64,000 nucleotides of DNA. Origin: Membranipora membranacea. Lineage: Eukaryota; Bryozoa; Gymnolaemata; Cheilostomatida; Membraniporidae. A program made the position numbers and the translations under genes. This document shows, piece after piece, positions 1-10,602 of the stretch; the first letter of the stretch is position 1; every line of letters begins with the position of its first letter. The notes beneath the pieces are model-generated. The model did no database searches and was not told the DNA's origin. It saw only the letters and a list, made by a program, of their open reading frames with translations. Location: positions 12,152,001 to 12,216,000 of the forward strand of contig OU612072.1 of the NCBI GenBank assembly GCA_914767715.1, read 5' to 3'.

Positions 1-127
1 AATACTGCTTTCAGCAAATTGTATCATAATATCAAAGGCTAGTCTAAATTCTGATATCGATTATTAAACTTGCATTATTAGATGCTCTACCTTCCCTAAA
101 CAAAAGCCTATAATAATGTGTTGAACT

Positions 128-205
128 TAGTCTGAGCCCCTCAGACTTTTGCCCCCTATCCGCCTGACACCACCCCCCCCCCTCCCGGCAAGGGAAACAT
201 TGCAT
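128..205 (+). repeat. C-rich dispersed repeat, copy 1
   Basis: The segment begins GTCTGAGCCCCTCAGACTTT, followed by GCCCCC, a poly-C run and CTCCCGGC. Related copies are at 3422-3492 and 47720-47780 (same strand) and 47235-47270 (opposite strand, start only). The family is not recognised; the flanks of copies 1 and 2 are also similar, so the full unit is longer than the C-rich core. Confidence 0.6.
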
Positions 206-1136
206 GTACAGTAAGCTAGGTGACAAATCAGTATGTTTGTTTCAAACACAACCTTTTGTCCGCTGTTGGAGTGTTGCCTAGCTACAAGATTTCAAATTTG
301 CACTGGATGGTAATACTGCTTTTATATGCATTTTACAGCCATTATAGCTTTTAATCAATATGCTGTTTGATGGAATCACAGACCTGAATGAAATGAAAAC
401 TAAATGCCCTGGGAATAAGCTTGGCATTGTATATAGAACAGTGTTCTGTGAAAGCTTTTATGAACAGCAAAATTTCTGACCGTGCAAGATTTCTGACTGT
501 GCATATAGCTGAGCTTGCAGTTTTATTCTCCCAATAACTGTTTCACTCCTAAACGTCCAAGCAATTATAATATTCATTCCTTGCAATTTTATTTTATTCT
601 CCCATTCACCCATTATAATGTTCACGTTCATTAGGTACACCACTGGTTTTTTTCAAAAACTCAGGCTCAAGATGACTTCTCTGATATGAACAGTACTAAA
701 GTTCACCCCAGACAAACATGCACAATTATAGCTAACAACCGTGTAATCGATAATATAGATGTCTATGCTGTGTTTCCAAACACTCCTAGGTTGAATTATG
801 AAACAGCTACTCTCAAGACTATATCTAACTACTCAACATAATAACAAGCTTACTACTTTGGTTGTGTTAATGAGACCTGAAACCGAAATTCACAAGCCAA
901 GGTGGCAGTTTATATAATGTGATAAGTTGGGGTAAATATAAGCTGGCAGCGAATTTCGCTATTGCAGCAAGTTCAAGCAGGCTAACTTGCCCCCTTCAAA
1001 TACTTTACTCTTCTAAGAGATATTATCAATTTTCTTTATTTATTTATTTTTAGGTTATGGAAGTTTTGCCTGGATGAGATCAAACAGAAACCAGGCAGAG
1101 TTCTGATATCATATCCAGCTGTGGAGGAGTCTCTGT

Positions 1137-1290
1137 CTCGTCTCGATGTAAGGCCCACACTGACATCGAGATTACTCTATTATCATGTGTACCTCTGATC
1201 GTTAGAGTCAATTTAGTAGCAGTACCTAACATGTACCTACCCCTTATAATACAATTAAACACGGGTCGTCACACCAAATTCCTTGTGATG
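1137..1290. repeat. Dispersed repeat, partner at 52245-52345
   Basis: Shared blocks in the same order in both copies are ACATCGRGATTAC, a CTGATCNTTAGAGTCA block and GTACCYACCCCTTAT. The family is unidentified. In this copy the block CTGATCGTTAGAGT recurs inverted at about 1319-1332 (ACTCTCTAACGATCAG), suggesting a foldback element. Confidence 0.45.
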
Positions 1291-1469
1291 GTACTCTTAC
1301 TAAGTGAATAATTTCACTCTCTAACGATCAGAGATATACATGCAATAATATATCACCTGATCCGTGATCCGGCACCTCAAAGTGTAAATGTAATGTAAAT
1401 CACTTTTTATTTAGCTGCTCTCCAGCAATCTTTACATGAATATAAGATAGATACATATACATATTCAAT

Positions 1470-1622
1470 TTAGCGCACTCCTGTACAAGGTAGGAGTGGG
1501 CAAGCTAGGCTATTGTCCAGAGAGCTCACCTCCTTCAGCAGCATGGGTAGTGACCGGGATTCGAACCTGCAACTCTCAGATTGAGATGCTCGAATCCTAA
1601 CCACGCCACCCTGCCTGCCTCC
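1470..1622 (-). mobile_element. tRNA-derived SINE, minus strand
   Basis: Read on the minus strand, it starts GGCAGGCAGGGTGGCGTGG and carries an RNA polymerase III B box (GGTTCGAATCC) in a tRNA-like head. The head and following block, with AGGTGAGCTCT and AATAGCCTAGCTT, match the complete SINE at 32768-33002 closely. The 3' tail towards 1390 diverges from that copy, so the left edge is uncertain. Confidence 0.75.
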
Positions 1623-2150
1623 TACATTTCACGCTAAACATCCATCTAATTCATTTGCTGATAACATCTGAAACTTCAGTTTTTATAGCAGCAGATTTGC
1701 TACCCTTTCTTAGTGGTTTACTACTGGATTTGACACTACGTCATCAACACAAGACGTTGATTTAAGTTTAAATTAGTTCATACAACATGATTGGAAAAAT
1801 ATGCATTTCTTTAACACTGCTTAGGGACATAGCCTTTGCTGTTTTGATGGAGAGCGATGCAATACCAACTCATTGGTTGAATGCGTATGACTGAGAGAGT
1901 AGAACTTTCATAAACAACCATATCTAGCTATGTGTTGTCCACTCCGCTGCAAGAAGAGAGTATTGCATTGTGGGTAGATTCAGAGTGCTTCTTTATCATG
2001 CAGCAAATTACCCAATTATAAAACTTACACCTGGAATTCCGTGGAGATCAGGCCATACCCGTCACTATGTCTTAATCTTCCTGGAAATTCCAAAAAAGTT
2101 GCATTCTGGTTGTGATGTTTAACTCGCCATGTCTCTCTGTTTATTTACAG

Positions 2151-2294
2151 ATGGAGTATGATATGGGCTGGTTAGTCCCTCAGAATATAGATCAGCATGT
2201 GAGTGAATATAAGGCAAGGCTGGAAGGGCAGTCAGGAGCAGACGATTTAGATGTAGATTTACTCAGCGGCATATCAGTTTACACTGTATCCTAG
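2151..2294 (+). CDS. Possible terminal coding exon of an unidentified gene
   Basis: A good acceptor (pyrimidine-rich tract ending TTTACAG at 2150) opens into a 47-codon frame beginning MEYDMGWLVPQNIDQ, rich in acidic residues later (DDLDVDLL), stopping with TAG at 2292-2294. An AATAAA signal follows at 2380-2385, about 85 bases after the stop, as expected for a last exon. The peptide has no cysteine cluster and does not resemble the Ly6-like array. No upstream exon was found in the first 2 kb, so the rest of the gene would lie to the left. The product is not recognised. A chance open frame cannot be excluded, but acceptor, composition, stop and poly(A) signal agree. Confidence 0.45.
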   Translation: MEYDMGWLVPQNIDQHVSEYKARLEGQSGADDLDVDLLSGISVYTVS

Positions 2295-3421
2295 AGCTGA
2301 CACTTCAACGTCTGACACTAAGACAGATGACGGGGTCTGACAGCTGATGGTCTTATGATATTGAGTTACATTCGTCATAAATAAATGCACAGCGGAAAAA
2401 TAAACACTGAGGTATTTAGGTCTTCCGGAAGAAAACTTTTTACGGTACGACTAAATGTGTTAGTCTTCATATTAGTGATGTTTTTGGCTGTCCAAGAACC
2501 TAATGAATGAATTGTTCAATAGGCCTGATAAAGATGGTCTAATTTTGATGGAATCAACTTTGGTGCTGCCATAAGGCTATTGACAATTTTAAAGCATCAA
2601 TCATGTAAAAAAAAATGGTAGAGGAAAGAGAGAGTGTTATATATCGAAGACGGATATAAGTCATTTCCAGTTTTCTAAATTATATTCAGGGGACCAGATA
2701 CAATAAATAAATGACCAAATCCAGATCCAAATAAGTTATTTTGTGGATATCCAGGAATTAATCTGGAGTCACCTTAGGAATACGAATTAACTTTTTTATC
2801 TCAGCCGCTAAACTCACAAGTTATTTTTTGTTAATAATAGAAGTGTCAGGTTAACTAAATTTAATACAGCAAATTCTAAAGTGGTCAGATTTGCAAAAGT
2901 ATCTCCTCATTTTCCAGGCCGTGTTTTGTGGCCAGCTCTAGTTTCACTGTTGTCAATGATCGCTTAGATCATTTGTGAAAGGCAGTTTCGATATTGGATA
3001 ATACTTCGTTATTTGCTCTGCTAGAGTTTAGGTCTACATTTCCACTGAACAAATACTACTGCAAGCGCTCAAGTCTCCAAATCTGTGTATACAAGACAAT
3101 ACAAATAATTCATCTGTTACTCGGAATTTTGGAACAAACAGTAACCTGGTTATTTACTGCTTATAACCTTAAAATTATAGCTTTTGAAATACTATTGCTT
3201 TCAATCTTCAGTTTGGTTTAGGGATTACGCTTACTAAAAAGCTTATGTATATATAATACCAGCCTTGATTTCTAGTAAATATTTGGGTGTTTGAGTAAGA
3301 TATCTCCACCTTTTTGTTCTCCATGGTCGAGGGGAGTATGACCCAAACAAAACAGGTGCAATTCATATGAGTTTGCCCATATATAGTACTATGGATGGGT
3401 TATACGAATATCTGGTATTAT

Positions 3422-3492
3422 GTAGTCTGAGCCCCAAGACTCTCGCCCCCCCCCACCCAACCGACAGCCCCTGGCCGGGGAAGATTACATGA
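3422..3492 (+). repeat. C-rich dispersed repeat, copy 2
   Basis: The order GTCTGAGCCCC, AGACTCTCGCC, poly-C and a GGCCGGGG-like block matches the repeat at 128-205 with drift. A similar TTACATGATAG/TTGCATGTACAG flank follows in both copies. Confidence 0.55.
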
Positions 3493-5257
3493 TAGTTGGG
3501 TATGCTTGTGTTTTGGTTTTTGCATGATTGTTAATTTCATCACTGACATACGCACAGCCGAGGTTATACCTATAGACCGCAGACTAAACTATTTGCCCCA
3601 CAGATATTTCAACTGTACTGTGGCCTTGAAATCATCTAAATTAATCATTACAAACTCATGGAAGCCTGTAATATCCATAGAACTTATTCACGCTCTGCTG
3701 ATGAATGCAGTTAATGTATTAGGATGTAACCCTTACAAACAATTAGTACCTAATTGTATTTGGGTCGTCAATGGCAACTGTGCATATGAATGTGCTCACA
3801 GATTTTGTCCTAGCAAGCATTGGTTTGTTAAGCGGTCACGTACCCTCTAGGAATGAAATAATTATGTGACTGGCTACTGGCACTACTGAGTTGAGCATAG
3901 AATGATAATTGCAATTTCAATTGGGATGAGCTAGGTGTTTAGTCATATCATTGCTTACATAACCGTAAACAAATCCATTGCTCTTCAGGTCTTTCAATTA
4001 TGCAAGTTTAGTCCCAAAATAATTAACCCATAAGATATAATTTTATAAAGCAGTGGCAGGTCTCGTTTTTCTCCCCTTGGAACCGCTTAAGAAAAATTAT
4101 TATTAAATATGTGATTAAAGCGCTCTTGTTTCTATATTCTTGCGTAACTTGTATATTCTTTCTTTTCTGGTTTTATCTAGCAATGATCATGCGGCGTGAA
4201 CATCATTGTAACTCTGCAACTATACTTCAAGCTGATAGTTTAAATCTCTCATGGTAAAAAAATTTCATGCGATTCTTCTACGCTTTTATTCACTCTGATG
4301 TTTGCTTAGTTAGCCAACAGAGTTGGACATTAGCTGCTCATACTCGCATTGATTTGGACTGGTCATTTCCACTGTCAATGGGGTTGCCGAGGACAACGTA
4401 AACAAAACTTCATGTTATTGATTAATTTAATATTAATACCCTGTATATTGGCCTAGCTATGAACTGTAATCACTGTAGCTCAAGGTTTATGCTCCCAATG
4501 TGGGTAACGTGCATGCTCAAGTTTTTTGATGAATGTGTGTGGAAATTGATTTTATAGCGCAAATCTTTAATGCAAAGATGATCATCATATGATAAACGTG
4601 CTGTGATTCTGGCTGTATTACACACTGTTGCTATGTGTAGTGAATTCTAGTTTTAGCATTCAAACTCGGCATTCTCGAAAAATGGTAGAGATGGGCTTGA
4701 AAATGAAATGCCACTACCAGAAACCCAGGCAGATTTTGAGCTAAACTGAGCTAATCCATATTTCTACGAATAGCAGCAGTTGGAGCATAAACTAAAAATT
4801 CTCCACTTTGTTTTGAAAAGGGAAATGTATTTTGTACCAAACACTGAGCATACCGCTTAAATCAGATATATGTAACTTCAAAACAACAGATTTTGATAAA
4901 CTTAAATTTTCTCTTCCAAAGTCTTAAATTTTGTTCTACTTTCAAAAATATTTACCCTTCTTGGCAACAGTCACTATGCATCATTGGCCATCATAGATAT
5001 TCCACCATAAGTAAATCAATGAGTAAGTGCCCATGCAACAATAGACAGGAATTTCTGCCGAACTAAGCCCTCATGCTGAGAATAAGTAGGACACATTCCG
5101 GCAGCAGTCTATTAATTTCAGCATTGCTGATCAAATACATGAAATCCACAAAATATGCTTCATTTGTTTTCCACACCGTGTACTGATTCAAAATGAGTGA
5201 AAGGAAACTGAATTGTTGTCTGATTTAAATTGCTGTAACATTGCAATCACTTGTCAA

Positions 5258-5372
5258 AAACTCTGCCTGTTTTGTTGGTAGTGTGGCATTCCATTTTAAA
5301 CCACAGCTCCACCTATGCTTTGGCTGCTGTTGATAACACCACAACACCAAGACTAGAAACACAGGCAGAGTT
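5258..5372. repeat. Inverted-repeat (foldback) element, imperfect arms
   Basis: The left arm (5258-5286, starting AAACTCTGCCTG) pairs with the right arm (about 5339-5372, ending ACAGGCAGAGTT). The same CCAGGCAGA end sequence recurs in the small inverted repeat at 1062-1102 and near 4719, which suggests a MITE family. No clear target-site duplication was seen. Confidence 0.45.
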
Positions 5373-5884
5373 ATAGCACTTGAAAATATGAATATAATCC
5401 AAGCAGTCCGGTATAAATGAAAAAATTAACTTGCACAGATCCGATCCGACTGTCATGTACAGTGAAACTAATACATAGTTTTTCTTCTGCTGGTAACTTT
5501 GACTGGGGTGAGAGAATTGCAAGTTCGGTTTGTTATACATGTCAGGAAAAGACTACCAATTTTGTTAGAGATATTGTATAATTTTGGGCAATTAGTTTGA
5601 TTTCTGCCACTTGAAAGTTGAGATGGAAATTGAGCATTTAAAACGAAACTGGCTAGAGCTATTGTCATTAAAGAGCCCTTATTTACTGTTAAGCTTGTTT
5701 ACCAGGCCATTATTAAAAAATCAATCAAAAACTGTTGGAATTTTTGTACATTTATGAATATGTTTTTCAATGGGCGATAAAAGCTTTTCTGCATTTTCTG
5801 CAGGATAAATATGACCTAAAAGACATTTCCACTGTTAGATGTGAACTATAACAGACCAAAGCCTCTACATTTTAGCACAGAAGT

Positions 5885-6050
5885 ATTGATCATTACCTGC
5901 CATAACTGAGGCCTTAATTGTCACGAACAACAGTCATTATTATTAGCTATGTAGTGCACTAGGCAACCAATCAAAACATAAAAACAAAGCCCTTTGTTCA
6001 TGGTTGGGATGTTGCTAAGCTACTGGGTTTTAATATTTAGACTTGTCCCA
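5885..6050. repeat. Left 166-bp direct repeat flanking a LINE fragment
   Basis: Starts ATTGATCATTACCTGC and ends AAACTTGTCCCA-like at the (TA)n tract. It matches 6781-6935 across its whole length apart from scattered substitutions and an 11-base gap. The two copies lie exactly at the two ends of the LINE fragment. Confidence 0.8.
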
Positions 6051-6780
6051 TATATATATATATATAATATATATATATATATACTTTATTATTGCCGATC
6101 AAAGTCAATGACATATAAAGATCATGCATAAATGAATAAAAACAAAGCAGTCAGGTGTATTTATGAAAAATATCATTGTCTATAAATGCTGTTCTATTTA
6201 TAGAAAGGTGATTTCGGCCTTCCAAAAATGTTTTGCATGGATGGTTCTCTTATTCTTTAACCTTTGCAATATATCGAAAACAAAGAATGTCACGATGTAT
6301 TTTTAGCTCTTCCAGCTTTAGTAAAGAAAGTCTCTCTTCATAGTCTTCCTCATATGGAATCATAATTCTGGTGCAGAGCTTTTGAAATCTCTCCAGTTTA
6401 TCCTTATCGTTTTGGGTGGTGTGTGGGAACCAGCACGGGGCTGCATATGATAAAACCGATAAAATTCTAGCTTTGTAAAATAATATCAGTGAATGAGATC
6501 TCACACCAGCTTTTCTTAGCTTTATAAGACCATGAAGAGAATGTTTTGTTTTGTCAATGATATGGTCTACATGGGAGTGAAACTTCAGGTGCTCATCAAA
6601 TATCACACCAAGGAGCCTCACATTTGGGGTGTAGAGTATTTCAGAGTGATTGATGTTATAGGTGTCAATGGTGAGTGTTTTTTGCAAAGTGAAGTTTATG
6701 GAGAGTGTGTTGTTCACACTCAACAGCAGAAAGTTATCAGTACAATACTGAGAGGTGTAATCAAGTGCTCTCTGAAGGTG
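6051..6780 (-). mobile_element. 5'-truncated non-LTR retrotransposon (LINE) fragment
   Basis: The minus strand carries a 179-codon frame (6250-6789, the last codons running into the flanking repeat) with features of the end of a non-LTR reverse transcriptase. These are a VRLLGVIFDEHLKF motif, an HVDHII helix region, and the YKARILSVLSYAAPCW block typical of the thumb and C-terminal region in Jockey/CR1-like elements. The polymerase palm with its catalytic aspartates is absent, so the copy is truncated and dead. The 3' end is a (TA)n tract at 6051-6084. The fragment sits precisely between two ~160-bp direct repeats, as expected if they are a very long target-site duplication. Confidence 0.8.
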
Positions 6781-6935
6781 ATTGATCATTACCTGCGATA
6801 TCTGAGGCCTTAATTGTCACGAACAACAGCCATTGTTAGTAGCTATGTAGTGCACTAGGCAACCAATCAAAACATAAAAACAAAGCCTTTGGGATGTTGT
6901 TAAGCTACTGGGTTTTAATATTTAAACTTGTCCCA
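6781..6935. repeat. Right direct repeat flanking the LINE fragment
   Basis: Homologous to 5885-6050, with an 11-base deletion after AACAAAGCC. It begins directly at the 5'-truncated end of the LINE fragment. Confidence 0.8.
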
Positions 6936-9634
6936 GCGGGCTGGGCCGCTGCATGCCTATTATCTGTGATTTTGAATTAAAATCCGACCCGTATTGCAAT
7001 TGATTTTCCTTGGAATATTTGTGCAGCAAGTGGCCTCTGACCCCGAACCATATTGTTTGACCATGTTATGAAGTGCAGACACAAACTCTAGAGTTAGACT
7101 GTCAGCAGCGGCAACCCGACCTTCATCACCTACAATCTTGAAAATAGGCGATAAAAAAGACGTGATGGTAATGCTTGGGAGATTGTATTACGTAGACGGT
7201 TCACCTAGCTGTCATTTTGAGGGCTTCTTATGGCAGCCATCTGAAAGTGAAGACAGAATCCCCTCCAAACTGTTGTGCAGATTTCTGTTTCAGGGGCAAC
7301 AACCCTAAATCGGATTGAATATTTATTTCCCCACATAAAAATTGTTACTCTGTGATACAATACATTAGGATTTGTTTTCCATTTCATCCAGTTTCCTGCG
7401 TTATAGAGAGATATCAAACTGTCTGGGAGCTTATCCGAGGGCTTTGATGACAAACTCACGACCTTGAAAAAGATCAATCACTCGTTTATCGATATCGAGC
7501 TGACCTAGAAATTTATGGATTATTTTATTAGCATAATGGATCAATTGTTACCAGGTCATTAATGTAGAACAATAAAATAATTATTCCTATGCATATTTGC
7601 ACTGAATACAAAACATACAGTTATTGGGTACATGGTGGCGTGACATTTTGTTAGATCTATTATTAGCCGGTAGCCTACCTGGCTGTAGTTTGTCCCATAA
7701 TGCACTGCTACTCATTCGAGGATCTATACAAGACATGTCTTATTACCCTGTAGCAGTAGTAACTTGCTGAAGAATAATCAATATTATGGAATGAAATGGC
7801 AGTAAAATTTTGTTTTAATTATGTTTATGTGGCAGGGAACGTACAAAGTAAATATATCGGCAGAATTTTTAAATTTAAATTTGCTATTTAACAAAAGAGC
7901 GAAAGAAATTGAAATCAGATTACACTGCTGTTTAGGATATTTGTCTGACCTCATGTCTAATTGATGGGATTGATAGTGAAAACTATTCCAATAACTGAAC
8001 TATGCCAAAGATTATAAATACTATGCTGTGTTGATTTGATGATCAGATCTGGGTTAACATTCAGCTTGATGTCCCAAGGGTATCCTAGGCTGAAGTTCCA
8101 TTGTCAGAATGATTTAAGCTGTTAAGATATTCATCGGCCTTTGAGTATTTGTTTGGAACCATTGTTGGAATGTCATCATAGTCCTGATTCTCACTCATTG
8201 AACTCCTGCATTATGGGAAACTCTCCAATACACATGGGACCTGGTATGGTCGAATGGCCATTCATCCTGTCTAGTAGTGTCAACTACATTGAAAATACCT
8301 AATATCCGGGAATTGATGGCCCTATATCGATACACATTGTCTATTATTTTGTGCGATCTTGTATATATAGGGAATGCATTTCAAAAAATTACATTTCCAA
8401 AAATAACCCATCGACAACCATTTGAGCATCTTTACCTGCTCGCTAAAGGGACAATCTCTTCCCCATTGGTCTGACACATGACAATAGATAACAGGTTCCC
8501 CTCACATGGAAAGGTATAACAGGTTCTCCTTACTTGTCAAGGTATAGTATATTGGGCAGCGAGGATGAATTCACAAACTGCCCAAAAAACATTACTTCTT
8601 GGCTCTGCAAAAAATACAAATGTCCAGTTTTTGTAACAGTGAAATCTGGCCTCACTGGCAACATAGTATACATATTTAATGATTTGTTGGTTGACAAAGG
8701 TCTCTATAATTGTTAAACTATTTATGTTTATAAGATAAATTTAGCGATGATGGGAAGTACGAGTGCGATAGTAGAGAGAACGAGCTGAGATCCTCCGTTA
8801 CATTTATCGCCATCGCAGAAGCAGGCCCAGGTCTCTGATTGGATACAACACTGCATGTCTTGTACTCAGAATGATCGTATAAAGAAATTAATCAAGACAA
8901 GCAGTGTCGTAATTCTTTTCAGAGTATCTTCTGCTCACTGGAAATTTATAAAACATCTAATTTGTTCCTGTCCTCGGCTAAGCCCTTGCTTTTCTTTTAT
9001 TGCTTTGTATACTTTTATGCCAAATTCTTTCATTTGATTAAACTAATTTAATAGCATGAGCAATAAAAAAAATTAAATTTTCCTGCATTCCATGCTAATT
9101 AATAACAATTTTTTTTTCTTATTTCAGACATTTCGCTAAATATTAATTATCAGATACAGCCAAATTTCTGTATGCTCAGCCAGGTAGCTAATTTTAAATC
9201 GGTGAATACTTTCATCCTACCGTATGCGGGTTATAACAGTAGCATACGAAAGAGAAAGCTGTTTGTTGCGCTGCATCAACAAATAACCCTGTGAATAGCA
9301 TCAGCAGCCATTGTTAAAAGTAGTGGGAGTAAGACTTATGATTCTTGTATATAGTGATGCTAGCGCAGGATTCATGATGGCCGTTCAGTTGATAATCACA
9401 GCTACCAGATACGAAAAGGAATGTTTTTATAATTATTAATAAGGTTGTAGCGGTTTCACTCAAAATTAAATTTTATACGCATAGTCTCATTAAGTGGAGG
9501 AGGGGGAGGCATTTGATTTTTCAAAGCTTACCTTGATACAAGTCCTCACTATTGTAACTTCGTGATAATTTAAGCTAGCAAGTTATATGACAGTCTTGGC
9601 TGCTGAATTCAGAGAGAATAATGCAATAATGTTT
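6936..9634. other. Non-coding intergenic stretch
   Basis: No open frame with coding character. Short frames of 60-90 codons here show no domain, signal peptide or splice context. No tRNA or other RNA gene was recognised. Confidence 0.5.
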
Positions 9635-9697
9635 ATAATGCAATATTATAATGTAATATTATAATGCAATATTATAATGCAATATTATAATACAATA
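9635..9697. repeat. 13-bp tandem repeat (about 5 units)
   Basis: Units of ATAATGCAATATT repeat nearly perfectly (one unit has GTAATATT, the last is partial). Part of each unit, AATATT, is self-complementary. It lies about 900 bases upstream of gene A with no evident role. Confidence 0.8.
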
Positions 9698-10379
9698 ATA
9701 TTTATTTTTCACACATATAATAGGCTATTGTTTGTATCTCACTTCAGTGCTGTCATTTCCGTTCAATTTTACAAGCTTCCTTACTAATTTGTGTACAAAA
9801 TTACCTTTGAGTAAATATGTGCTAGATTTAAATTGTCATGGGAAGATGTATATGTTAGCGAGCACATATTTTCACTAGCAAAGTAAAATAATGAGTAAAT
9901 AATTGCTAGCTGCAACATAGTAAACCCTTCCAGATGGAGGTGGATAGTGTTGAAGTCCTGTCATTAAACCATTATTTATTAATCACAAGACGAAGCTTCC
10001 ATAATTATAATTTATTAAATTAACAGCTTCGATCTTCAGGCTTCAATTATTTGTTACTGTACTACACCGACTAATTTTATGAATGCATTGTACTCGTTTC
10101 CTAACAGTGTTTGCTCACTGGATTCACCTTATTCTAATGTTTATTTTGCAAATGCGCTTTTCTTTTGTCTTTTGCAAACATAATCCGTTGGGTACGCATT
10201 AAATGAAATTTTAATTTGTTGAACTTCTTCATTTCCCAGGGCCGTAATTTTAGAACAAATGGAACGGGGAGGCAACAGTCTTGGAGGATGCAAAGCAACA
10301 TTAGGTGGTATGTTGTAAACTCGCCTTCCCTCCAAACCGTCCCAAGGTATATGAAAAACATATAAATTGAGCTGTTTCT

Positions 10380-10486
10380 CTATCCGATTTTGACAAGGAT
10401 TATTGAACTATTACAGTGTTTTTATGCCGCATTATTAAGCTTTCTAGGGGAGGTCGTGACTCGCTGCCGCCCCTAGATCTACCGGT
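10380..10486 (+). mobile_element. Partial GC-ended MITE (family 2), right half
   Basis: Shares TTATTGAACTATTACAGTGT, AAGCTTTCTAGGGGAGG and the terminal CTGCCGCCCCTAGA with the fuller copies at 34951-35177 and 49130-49384. The left half is missing. Its end is about 12 bases before a TATA-like sequence of gene A, so element-derived DNA abuts that promoter. Confidence 0.55.
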
Positions 10487-10498
10487 CCGCTCTTGCTC

Positions 10499-10505
10499 TA
10501 TATAT
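10499..10505 (+). promoter_or_regulatory. Possible TATA box of gene A
   Basis: TATATAT lies 98 bases upstream of the gene A ATG (10603-10605), so a start site near 10530 would leave a leader of about 70 bases. Prediction only. Confidence 0.3.
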
Positions 10506-10602
10506 GCCTCCGATCTCATGTCCGATCATTTTCCTGCTATCTGTCAGCTGTCCAGGACGCACTGCCCACATCTCAGTATTATTTCAAAGGATAAAAGAAA
10601 AC

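Larger units (their letters stand above)
1..1389. other. Non-coding stretch, no gene seen
   Basis: No open frame here looks coding on either strand. The stretch holds a C-rich dispersed repeat (128-205), a small inverted repeat (arms 1062-1073 and 1091-1102) and a segment (1137-1290) that recurs near 52.25 kb. It could be an intron of the gene whose possible last exon lies at 2151-2294. Confidence 0.5.
2386..5884. other. Non-coding intergenic stretch
   Basis: No convincing gene. It holds C-rich repeat copy 2 (3422-3492) and an inverted-repeat element (5258-5372). A 114-codon open frame at 3506-3850 has no recognisable domain, signal or splice context and is treated as chance. Confidence 0.55.

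Noticed and set aside
3506-3850. 114-codon open frame on the + strand
   Set aside because: No domain, signal peptide, splice context or paralogue; its upstream edge is inside a dispersed repeat.
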